Assembly (NCBI GenBank): GCA_007693325.1
Contig: REDW01000049.1
Coordinates: forward strand, 1-64,000
DNA from: Spirochaetaceae bacterium
GTDB lineage: Bacteria; Spirochaetota; Spirochaetia; DSM-27196; PWMO01
Length of the DNA stretch: 64,000 bases
Reading direction: 5' to 3'
Both the position numbers and the translations under genes were made by a program. The notes under the pieces are model-generated. The model did not search any database and was not told the origin of the DNA. It worked only from the letters and a program-made list of their open reading frames with translations. How positions within the stretch are numbered: the stretch's first letter is position 1; each line of letters starts with the position of its first letter. This document shows positions 44,398-51,755 of the stretch, in pieces.

Positions 44398-46017
44398 TCA
44401 GTACAGAATCCCCAGTCCTGCGCCGAGGAACAGGGTTGGTCCCGAGCCGCGCGTTATCTCTGCGCTGCTGAAAAGACTCAGTACAACAGGTGTACGGGGT
44501 ATACTCTGGTGTAGTTCAACAGCCGTGTAGAGCGGCGCTGCAACGCTCCAGCCGTGCACAAATGGTTCATGGCGCACGGCTGCCGAAAGTGCGGCGCTGA
44601 AGCCGCGATAATCATAAAACAGTGCCGCGCGGGTGTAGCTCCAGAACAACGGGAATCCCGCGGCGGAGTAATCTGTCTTGTCATCAGGGTACGAGTTCGA
44701 AACAACCAGCTCCGGCGCCAATACCAGGCGAAAGTGCGACGATCGCAGACCGACAGGAGACGCCAGGCGCAGCGAGGGCCAGTTGGCATTGGCATCGTAC
44801 GGATTGACGCTCCCGCTGCCGGCGGCGTCCAGCACCAGCGATGCCTGCAATCCTGCTATGAGGCGGTCTGACAGTGACGTAAAAGGGGCGCTGCCGTGGG
44901 AGTAGACCCAGCGCAGAGAAGTGCCCGCCTGCATGTGCGTTGACGTGCCTGAAGCGGATATGAATAGATCCCCTGTTGCAGCCAGTTCCAGGTCCGATCC
45001 GAGACCGAGGCGCAGCCCAAGATGCACAGGCAGCGCCGGGTCGAGTGATGTCGAGCCGCTTGCCACATGTCTCGTTGCCATCGCGTCCACCTGAAAGACG
45101 CCGCGCGGCAATGCTATGACATCCGGTGCCAGCAGAGCACCGGATGCTGAGCTTCGGGTAGTGCGGAAACCGATATCGAGGCTGTGGTCCAGTTCTAACG
45201 GCAGAGAGCGCACTATTCGCTCGGTGTGATCGGCGGATTCGGCCTCTACGGTGAGCGTGTACTCTCCCGAGGGCAACGGATTGTTGTAACGGTCCTGTCC
45301 ATCCCACACAAAGCGCTGGCGACGCCGGGTGAAGTCGCTGATCTGATGCCGGAAGACGGTTCTGCCCTCGGCGTTTGCCACGCTCAGAGCGGCTGATCCG
45401 GCAGCAGTCACGTCAAAACGCACGCTTGTTGAGCCTGCGCTTCCCGGATGCAGCGGGTTGAACACTCTGCGCGACAGGTTAAGATTGTGCAGCTCAAACG
45501 GTGCAGGGCTCAGAGTGATGTGGCGTACGGTTGTACGGTTTTCGCGGATTGTGAGCCGCTCGCGGTGGTCGACGTAGCCAAATCTCGTGACATAGAGCGT
45601 GTAGTCGCCCGCCGGTAGCCGCAACACCTCAGCGGTCTTCTGCACGCCGTTGATGTAGATCTCGGCGTCTGCGGGTTCCAGCGACAAGGACAGGATTCCG
45701 ATCTTCTGCTCAAGAACAACGTCAAGCTCGATCCGGGCCTGGTCACGAAGCCGCACCCAGCGCTCTACACTGTGGTACCCCTGGCGCGAAATGTTGACCC
45801 GTACCGTGCCGGGAGTCAGGTCAACAATGGTCAGCGGTGTCCGTCCGACATAACGGCCATTGATTGCAACATCGGCTTGATCGGGCAGGGTGCGAATCTT
45901 CAGCTCGCTACCGCTAGTGGTTGGCAGCTCACTCACTACGGCGCTGGATTGCGAGCACAGCTGCGTTGGGGGTATAATCAACATGCAGAGCATGATCAGG
46001 GCGCCGATGTGCCTCAC
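44398..46017 (-). CDS. PEGA-domain surface protein with FlgD-like and beta-barrel-like C-terminus
   Basis: A 539-aa exported protein. After the signal peptide two PEGA repeats are visible: IRTLPDQADVAINGRYVGRTPL...LTPGTVRVNI and SLEPADAEIYINGVQKTAEVLRLPAGDYTLYV. A FlgD Ig-like segment (FVWDGQDRYNNPLPSGEYTLTVEA) comes next. The C-terminal 250 residues are beta-rich and end in an aromatic residue, like an outer-membrane barrel. It is probably a cell-envelope adhesin or scaffold. Start is GTG 46017, without Shine-Dalgarno; TATACT ends six nt before it. Downstream in-frame ATGs exist at codons 9 and 12. Confidence 0.75.
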   Translation of the reverse strand: MRHIGALIMLCMLIIPPTQLCSQSSAVVSELPTTSGSELKIRTLPDQADVAINGRYVGRTPLTIVDLTPGTVRVNISRQGYHSVERWVRLRDQARIELDVVLEQKIGILSLSLEPADAEIYINGVQKTAEVLRLPAGDYTLYVTRFGYVDHRERLTIRENRTTVRHITLSPAPFELHNLNLSRRVFNPLHPGSAGSTSVRFDVTAAGSAALSVANAEGRTVFRHQISDFTRRRQRFVWDGQDRYNNPLPSGEYTLTVEAESADHTERIVRSLPLELDHSLDIGFRTTRSSASGALLAPDVIALPRGVFQVDAMATRHVASGSTSLDPALPVHLGLRLGLGSDLELAATGDLFISASGTSTHMQAGTSLRWVYSHGSAPFTSLSDRLIAGLQASLVLDAAGSGSVNPYDANANWPSLRLASPVGLRSSHFRLVLAPELVVSNSYPDDKTDYSAAGFPLFWSYTRAALFYDYRGFSAALSAAVRHEPFVHGWSVAAPLYTAVELHQSIPRTPVVLSLFSSAEITRGSGPTLFLGAGLGILY

Positions 46018-46023
46018 GAGCAG

Positions 46024-46029
46024 AGTATA
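46024..46029 (-). promoter_or_regulatory. Leaderless-type -10 of the PEGA-protein gene
   Basis: On the minus strand TATACT (46024-46029), then CTGCTC, then GTG 46017. The 12-mer is identical to that before dsdA. The -35 is poor (TTTCTT, 17 bp upstream). Confidence 0.5.
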
Positions 46030-46083
46030 ACGAGAAGCACGCGCAGAAGAAAGCTGTTCAGCGCCGCAGGAGCGTACGCCGAT

Positions 46084-46623
46084 ATGAGAAGTATGAGATA
46101 CCGGGTTGTATTGCTGGGAATTGTGCTGCTGGTCAGCGCCGCGTTATGGGGTCAGAACCAGACGGTACCGCGTGGTTTCCGCGCCATCCAGCTTGGACTC
46201 CCGCTGGAGGAAGTACAGCAACTGCTGATTGAGGATTCCAATTTTTCGTACCGTGGAGACCCTGATGTCTCGCTGCTGCCGGCCAGTGGAAACCGGGTGA
46301 TCGAAAGCGGCGGCTACACTTTTATTCGCCGTGCGTGGTTCCAGTTTCGCGATGAAGCGCTGTTCAGCATAACGCTCGCATTGAATCCCGATGAACTGGA
46401 CCATTACGGTATGTACACCGCGCTGGTTGAACGCTACGGAGAGCCGCTGTCGCTGAGTCCGCGTATCGTGGTATGGGAGTCCGAACAGACCCGCCTTACG
46501 CTGGAACGGCCGTTGACGGTCAAGTATGTTGACCGAGCAGGCTTCGATGAGCTGCTGGAACAGGGACGGCTGCAGGAATCGGTCCGCGAGCTCAGCAGAC
46601 GGCAGTTTATCGACCAATTCTGA
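46084..46623 (+). CDS. Exported protein of unknown function
   Basis: A 179-aa protein with a signal peptide (MRYRVVLLGIVLLVSAALWG). The mature part has a short helix-strand pattern (GFRAIQLGLPLEEVQQLLIEDSNFSYRGDPDVSL) often seen in small periplasmic proteins with an LpoB/BamE-like or 'YARHG'-type look, but I cannot assign a family. AGGAG lies 11 nt before ATG 46084. It is followed by a DUF192 gene after 20 bp, and is divergent from the PEGA gene. Confidence 0.7.
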   Translation: MRSMRYRVVLLGIVLLVSAALWGQNQTVPRGFRAIQLGLPLEEVQQLLIEDSNFSYRGDPDVSLLPASGNRVIESGGYTFIRRAWFQFRDEALFSITLALNPDELDHYGMYTALVERYGEPLSLSPRIVVWESEQTRLTLERPLTVKYVDRAGFDELLEQGRLQESVRELSRRQFIDQF

Positions 46624-46643
46624 CAAGACGGGGAACGTGCTTT

Positions 46644-47090
46644 ATGACAGCAGCGTGGGTGCAGCAGAGCGTAGTATTGCTGCTGGTGGCAGCTGTTGCG
46701 GCAGCCAGTGGCTGTGCGCGGCACAGCGATTTGGATGAACTCAGAATTGACGGCCACGCTTTCCGTGTTGAGATTGCCGATAGCGCCGAGAGCCGCAGCC
46801 GCGGACTGATGTTCCGCGATCGCCTGGATAAGCGGCACGGTATGCTGTTTGTGTTCGATGACGACGCACCGCGCTCGTTCTGGATGCGAGACACATCGAT
46901 TCCGCTTTCCATCGCGTTTATCAGGCGTGACGGCACAATCACCGAGATCTACGATATGCAGCCATACTCACTTGAACCGGTTAACTCCAGGGCAGCGGTG
47001 CGCTACGCGTTAGAGGTCAACCAGGGTGAGTTTCGGGAGCTTGGTATACGCGCGGGTGACCGCGTTGAACTGCCGCAGCAGTTGCGCTAG
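46644..47090 (+). CDS. DUF192-family lipoprotein
   Basis: A 148-aa protein with a lipoprotein signal (lipobox ASGC, Cys24) and a DUF192 domain: FRVEIADSAESRSRGLMFRDRLDKRHGMLFVFDD, RSFWMRDTSIPLSIAFI and EVNQGEFRELGIRAGDRVEL. The function of DUF192 is not established. It is the second gene after the 179-aa exported protein and converges with xseB across seven bases. Confidence 0.85.
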   Translation: MTAAWVQQSVVLLLVAAVAAASGCARHSDLDELRIDGHAFRVEIADSAESRSRGLMFRDRLDKRHGMLFVFDDDAPRSFWMRDTSIPLSIAFIRRDGTITEIYDMQPYSLEPVNSRAAVRYALEVNQGEFRELGIRAGDRVELPQQLR

Positions 47091-47097
47091 CCGCGGG

Positions 47098-47358
47098 CTA
47101 AGACTGATCATCACCCTGGTTGGAAAGCGAGTCGAGATCAGGAAACAACTCCAGAATTGGTTCTTCATCTTCGGCCTGCGGCTCGTTGACCAGCACCTGA
47201 ACCCTGCGCTCTACCCTGGAAAGGTCACGTTCGAGGGCTCGGGCAAGCTTGACGCCTTCTTCAAAGATTCTGACGGCGTCATCTAGCGGAATCTCGTTGT
47301 CACGGATCTGCTCGCTCAACTGCTCAAGGCGTGCCAGACGTTCCTCAAATCCTTTCAT
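47098..47358 (-). CDS. xseB: Exodeoxyribonuclease VII small subunit
   Basis: An 86-aa helical protein with the XseB pattern FEERLARLEQLSEQIRDNEIPLDDAVRIFEEGVKLAR. It pairs with XseA to form exonuclease VII, which degrades single-stranded DNA in repair. It overlaps the xseA end by 14 bp, indicating translational coupling. Confidence 0.93.
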   Translation of the reverse strand: MKGFEERLARLEQLSEQIRDNEIPLDDAVRIFEEGVKLARALERDLSRVERRVQVLVNEPQAEDEEPILELFPDLDSLSNQGDDQS

Positions 47359-48565
47359 CGGCCTTCTTCTCCACTACGCGGGCATCGGCCGCGCCGTCGT
47401 GAACTCGAATTGTTATCTCGGCCTGCGGTGTCAGTTGCTCGACCGACCGCACAAGCTCACCGTCGCGCTGCAGGCTCACAACCGCAAAGCCGCGTTGCAG
47501 AACCGCCAGCGGTGACACGCTTTGCAGACGGTTGTGCGCCAGCTGCAGACGGTGTCGGCTGTCTGCAAGACGTTGTTGAATGCCTCTGGCGAGTTCTTCC
47601 TTGGCATCATCGAGCCTTTGCAGCGTTGGCTGTAGCAGAGTCATCAGGTTGCGCTCCAGCTCGGCAGCGCTGAACTGGCGTACGTAGAAACGTGCGCGCT
47701 CTATGCGGCCGGAGAATGCGCGGATGATGTCGCGCCCGTGCTGCAGAACGTGACGCCTCAGTTCGGCTCGATCGGCAGAGACCAGTTCGGCCGCGGCCGA
47801 TGGTGTTGGCGCGCGCATGTCGGCCGCAAGGTCAGACAGCGCGACATCGATCTCGTGTCCCACAGCCGAGATAACCGGCGTTGTGCAGGCAGCGATAGCG
47901 CGCACCACACGCTCGTCAGAGAACGGCAGCAGGTCTTCCAGAGAACCGCCGCCGCGTCCCACGATGATTACTTCACCCAGGCGCAGGCGGTCCGCGCGAG
48001 CAATTGCAGCGGCCAGTTTCTCAGCCGCCGTCTCTCCCTGGACCGGTGCCGGTATGACCACCAGCGCGATACCGGCATTGCGCCGCGTGAGAACGTTGAC
48101 GATGTCGCGGATAGCCGCGCCGGTAGGCGAGGTCACTACGGCTACCGTGGCAGGAAAAGGGGGTAACTGCTTCTTGCGCTGCTGATCAAACAGTCCCTCG
48201 GCAGCCAAAGCGTGCTTGCGCTTCTCCAGCAATGCGAGTATGGCGCCGGTTCCGGCAAGCTCTAATTGCTCGCAGATAATCTGGTAGGTTCCGCGCCGGG
48301 CGTAGACCGAGATGCTGCCGCTGGCGCGCACCAGCATGCCGTCCTCCGGTTGGAAGTCCAGCCTGCCTGCGCGGTTGCGGAACATTACCGCCTGAATCAT
48401 CGAGCTTTCGTCTTTGAGAGTGAAGTAGTAGTGGCCGGTGCTCGAGGGACGGAAGTTGGATACTTCGCCTTCCAGCGTCAGCGCCGGAAAACGTGATTCA
48501 AGCGCTGACTTCAACAGCGTTGTCAGCTGGGTAACCGTGAGTACTTCGCTGTTGACCGCGCACAC
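47345..48565 (-). CDS. xseA: Exodeoxyribonuclease VII large subunit
   Basis: A 406-aa nuclease subunit. An OB-fold (LTLEGEVSNFRPSSTGHYYFTLKD) is followed by the XseA catalytic core with VAVVTSPTGAAIRDI and IIVGRGGGSLEDLLPFSDE, VVRAIAACTTPVISAVGHEID and DLAADMRAPTPSAAAEL. I chose GTG 48565, directly before the OB-fold; the frame stays open to 48661 but that part overlaps the predicted promoter and a divergent gene. TTGATC-17-TACGCT ends six nt before the GTG, so the mRNA may be leaderless. Confidence 0.92.
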   Translation of the reverse strand: MCAVNSEVLTVTQLTTLLKSALESRFPALTLEGEVSNFRPSSTGHYYFTLKDESSMIQAVMFRNRAGRLDFQPEDGMLVRASGSISVYARRGTYQIICEQLELAGTGAILALLEKRKHALAAEGLFDQQRKKQLPPFPATVAVVTSPTGAAIRDIVNVLTRRNAGIALVVIPAPVQGETAAEKLAAAIARADRLRLGEVIIVGRGGGSLEDLLPFSDERVVRAIAACTTPVISAVGHEIDVALSDLAADMRAPTPSAAAELVSADRAELRRHVLQHGRDIIRAFSGRIERARFYVRQFSAAELERNLMTLLQPTLQRLDDAKEELARGIQQRLADSRHRLQLAHNRLQSVSPLAVLQRGFAVVSLQRDGELVRSVEQLTPQAEITIRVHDGAADARVVEKKADERI

Positions 48566-48571
48566 GGTTGG

Positions 48572-48600
48572 AGCGTAGCTTGTAACCGTGATAAGATCAA
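48572..48600 (-). promoter_or_regulatory. Leaderless-type promoter of xseA
   Basis: On the minus strand TTGATC (48595-48600), an exact 17-bp spacer, TACGCT (48572-48577), then CCAACC and GTG 48565. The -10 keeps only the key T1, A2 and T6 positions. Confidence 0.4.
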
Positions 48601-48638
48601 CGGGTATATCCGCACCAAGAAAAGGTCGATAACAAAGT

Positions 48639-50141
48639 ATGCCGATGCTCGTATGTGTCAATGCAACCGCCCGATCAGAGTATGTCGAGATGAATCTGGG
48701 CGACGGTCGCAGCGCGATCGACCTGCTGGTTGAGCGTGTTCAGGAACTTCCAGACCTGAGCCAGGTGGTGGTTCTGGTATCTGCCGAGGATCAATTGCGA
48801 TATCCCGAGGGCTGGCAGCGGGTCGTTGTTCGCGACGGTTGCGAGAGTTCGTTGCTGCAGACACTGCTCAAGGCCCACGGCGATTATCCGGACTCAGACG
48901 TGATTCTCTACTGTCAGATTGACGCACCCTTCCTGGATCCGGCACTGTGCGGCGCCATGGTGGAACAGCATAGGCGCTATGCGGCTGAGTACAGTTTTGC
49001 CGACGGCTATCCGGCTGGACTGACGCCCGAATTGCTGGCGCCTGGCGTGTTGCCACGACTGCTGCAGCTGACCGAAGACAGGGAGAACAGCACTTCGCTG
49101 CCGCGAGACGTGCTGTTTCAAATCATTCAGCGTGACATCAACAGCTTTGATATCGAAACCACTCTGAGCGAGCACGATATGAGGATGCTGCGCATCGAAC
49201 TGTATTGCAATACGCGCCGTAACTGGGTGCTGTGCAAGCGGCTGGTGGAGCGCGGTGTTGATCGCGCTGAACCGATAGTCGAGGCTATCCGTGCCGACCA
49301 GGGACTGCTGCGGACGCTGGTGGCCTACGTGATGATCGACGTGGTCGAGGGAACCCTGCAGGATGTGGCGTACAGCCCGTACCGTCTGTTTGGACCCTCG
49401 GGTAAGGGGAAACAGCGGGAGATGGCAACCGCGGATGTTCGCGGCATTGTCGAGCAGCTTGCGCAGTTTTCTCCGCAGAGCGTCGTGTCGTTTGGACTGT
49501 GGGGGGAGCCTGCTCTCCACAGTGACCCGGTTGGGCTTGTGGCTGCAGCCCGGCCGTGTCCGCTGGTAATCGAGACCTCCGGCGTTGGCTGGGATGAGGC
49601 GGCGCTGCAGGGCGCCGTAGAAGCAGGAGGAGCAGATCTTAGCTGGATAGTACATCTGGACGCCATAGACCACGATATCTATAGACGCGTGCGCGGTGAA
49701 GGGTTTGAGCAGGCAATGCGCGTCTGCGAACAGCTGCTGCAGACAGTTCCCTCTCAGACCTATATTCAGACCGTGCGCTACGCTGATATCGAGCAGCATA
49801 CCGAGGATTTCTATCGACACTGGAAGCAACGCACCGAGAATATTATTGTGCAGAAGTACGATCATTTCTGCGGCGTGCTGGAAGACAAGCGCATCACCGA
49901 CATCTCCCCGGTGAACCGATTTCCGTGCTGGCACCTGAAACGCGATCTTACCGTGCTGGTGGACGGTAGTGTTCCTCTGTGTCGCGAAGACATCCACGGC
50001 GAGCACATAGTGGGAAATGTGCTGCACAGTGGGGTACACGCGGTCTGGGAGGCGCTTGAGCCGTATTACCGCAAGCACGTGAATGCCGATTATCCTCCGA
50101 TCTGCCGGAACTGTGATGAGTATTACACCTTCAACTTCTGA
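48639..50141 (+). CDS. Spiro-SPASM protein: NTP-transferase-like domain + degenerate radical-SAM core + SPASM domain
   Basis: A 500-aa protein. Residues about 1-170 resemble the SpsF/CMP-sugar nucleotidyltransferase fold (YCQIDAPFLDPAL 91-103) but lack the usual RxGSxRLPGK substrate loop. Residues about 235-420 look like a radical-SAM TIM barrel (SFGLWGEPALH 284-294, IETSG 311-315) whose cluster-binding CxxxCxxC is replaced by YSPYRLFG (245-252). A C-terminal SPASM cysteine cluster is intact (C430, C448, C489, C492). This fits the spirochaete 'spiro-SPASM' family. It opens a five-gene overlapping block with sugar-activation genes. No clear Shine-Dalgarno; GATAAC lies 5 nt before the ATG. Enzymatic activity is doubtful; a substrate-binding or cluster-carrier role is possible. 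Confidence 0.8.
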   Translation: MPMLVCVNATARSEYVEMNLGDGRSAIDLLVERVQELPDLSQVVVLVSAEDQLRYPEGWQRVVVRDGCESSLLQTLLKAHGDYPDSDVILYCQIDAPFLDPALCGAMVEQHRRYAAEYSFADGYPAGLTPELLAPGVLPRLLQLTEDRENSTSLPRDVLFQIIQRDINSFDIETTLSEHDMRMLRIELYCNTRRNWVLCKRLVERGVDRAEPIVEAIRADQGLLRTLVAYVMIDVVEGTLQDVAYSPYRLFGPSGKGKQREMATADVRGIVEQLAQFSPQSVVSFGLWGEPALHSDPVGLVAAARPCPLVIETSGVGWDEAALQGAVEAGGADLSWIVHLDAIDHDIYRRVRGEGFEQAMRVCEQLLQTVPSQTYIQTVRYADIEQHTEDFYRHWKQRTENIIVQKYDHFCGVLEDKRITDISPVNRFPCWHLKRDLTVLVDGSVPLCREDIHGEHIVGNVLHSGVHAVWEALEPYYRKHVNADYPPICRNCDEYYTFNF

Positions 50142-51069
50142 CAAGGCCTATACCGTAGTCGGCGGCCAGCGCGAAGAGCGTGCGGTAGCGGTTGCGCGCA
50201 ATACGTCGCTGATCGTGCTGCATCGCGGAGGGAAATACCGTCGACACGAGCTGTTCGAAAAGCTGCAGCGGCTGGGGTTCGAGGATGTGCTGTCGTTGGA
50301 GCCTGCCGCGGATACCTATGATGTGGAAGCGCTTTCGCAACAGCACAGCGGGGTCCGCTTTCTGATTCCGCATCAAAAACTCTCAATCGGGGCACAGGTG
50401 AACATCGGCATGCAGGAGGCGCTCGGCCGCGTGGTCTTTGTGGTGTGGAACGATATGGAGCTGGACCGTAACTGTGCTGCCGCGGCGGCGCGCTTGGGCG
50501 ATGAAACCGATCATCTCTGTATCGTGCCGTTGATGCGCTCTGAAAAGGGCGAAACGATCCCAACACTGGCCGCGCCGGCGTTTCACGCCGGCAGACTGCG
50601 CGTGGTGCCGTTGACTCCGGTACGCGACGGCATTCCCAGTCTCTATCCGGTTGGTTACGTGGGACTATACCGGCGCAAGCGCTTCCTGGCACTCGGCGGG
50701 TTTGATGCCCTGATAGAGAACTCGTTCTGGCAGAAGATGGACTTTGGCCTGCGAGCCCATATGTGGGGCGAGCATATCGTGTATCACGGCGTGCTGCGCA
50801 TCACAACTGCCGCTGGGCTTGATGCCGAAGACACCACTCCGGATGACAGCTACCGCCGCTTCTACCTCAAGAATCTCTCGCTGCGGTTTCGCGATGACCA
50901 GGGGATTCTGCCGCTGTCGCGCTTTGCGCGCTTCTTTCTCAAGACCGGTGGTGGACTGTTATCCTCGTGGGCGCTGTTTCGCTCGATTCAGCAGTGGGTG
51001 TTCGACAATCGCTACCGCTTCCGGCAAGACTCACGCCGCATCACCGAGCTGTGGGAGGTCGAAGAATGA
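50116..51069 (+). CDS. GT-A-type glycosyltransferase-like protein
   Basis: A 317-aa protein with a GT2-like (GT-A) pattern: SLIVLHRGGKYRRHELFEKLQRLGF at the N-terminus, VVFVVWNDMELD as the DxD-like region, YPVGYVGLYRRKRFLALGGFDAL and FWQKMDFGLRAHMWG as the acceptor/ED-like region. It probably transfers an activated sugar. The ATG at 50116 overlaps the spiro-SPASM gene by 26 bases and its stop overlaps the SpsF-like start (ATGA). The catalytic aspartates are less canonical than in bona fide GT2 enzymes, so it may be divergent. Confidence 0.72.
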   Translation: MSITPSTSDKAYTVVGGQREERAVAVARNTSLIVLHRGGKYRRHELFEKLQRLGFEDVLSLEPAADTYDVEALSQQHSGVRFLIPHQKLSIGAQVNIGMQEALGRVVFVVWNDMELDRNCAAAAARLGDETDHLCIVPLMRSEKGETIPTLAAPAFHAGRLRVVPLTPVRDGIPSLYPVGYVGLYRRKRFLALGGFDALIENSFWQKMDFGLRAHMWGEHIVYHGVLRITTAAGLDAEDTTPDDSYRRFYLKNLSLRFRDDQGILPLSRFARFFLKTGGGLLSSWALFRSIQQWVFDNRYRFRQDSRRITELWEVEE

Positions 51070-51755
51070 CCGGCATTCTGATACAGGTGCGTCTCGGATC
51101 GACGCGCCTGAAACAGAAAGCGCTGCTGCCATTGGGTGATCGCAGCGTGATCGAGCACGCGATGCTGGCGTTGCGCGTGGTCGACGCCGACGTTTTTGCA
51201 TTGCTGAGCGACCAGCCGAGCGCCGAGCTGCTGCGGCCGGCGGCAGAACGCTGCGGTTATCGGTTGTTTGCCGGCCACGACACAGACGTACTGCAACGCT
51301 ACATTGACGCGGCAGAACAGTTTGGGGTACGCACGATTGTCCGCGCTACCGGGGATAACCCGGTGGTCAGCGGTCCGCTGGCACAGGCGCTGCTGGAAAG
51401 GCATCGTGACAACACCGCAGTGCTCAGCGGTTTTGACGATCTTCCGCTGGGATGCGGGGTTGAGATCGTGGAGCGCAGCGCACTCGAGCAGGCTCACGCA
51501 GCCAGCCAAGATCGGTACGATCGCGAGCACGTCACCGCCTATCTGTATCGCCATCGTGACCGATTCACTGTCGGGCGCTATCCGGCCGACCCGGAGTACT
51601 GCGCGCCCGAGGTCCGCGTTACGCTTGATAGCGCCGAGGATTATCAATTGCTGTGCGATCTCTATGCGCTTCATTATCGTGGGCAGCCGCTGGCCATTGA
51701 ACAGGTAATCCAGTGGTGGCGCAGCCGAACAACAACCATCGGAGCGGCGCGCTGA
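51066..51755 (+). CDS. SpsF-like cytidylyl/nucleotidyltransferase
   Basis: A 229-aa nucleotidyltransferase of the SpsF/KdsB type. The substrate loop IQVRLGSTRLKQKALLPLGD matches IIQARMGSTRLPGKVL (RLP changed to RLK). ATGDNPVVSGPL is the NTP/metal region, and DREHVTAYLYRH and DSAEDYQLL are family features. It likely makes a CMP-activated sugar. It overlaps both neighbours by one to four bases, so it is in the same translational unit as the SpsG-like fusion, mirroring spsF-spsG pairs in polysaccharide loci. Confidence 0.85.
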   Translation: MTGILIQVRLGSTRLKQKALLPLGDRSVIEHAMLALRVVDADVFALLSDQPSAELLRPAAERCGYRLFAGHDTDVLQRYIDAAEQFGVRTIVRATGDNPVVSGPLAQALLERHRDNTAVLSGFDDLPLGCGVEIVERSALEQAHAASQDRYDREHVTAYLYRHRDRFTVGRYPADPEYCAPEVRVTLDSAEDYQLLCDLYALHYRGQPLAIEQVIQWWRSRTTTIGAAR

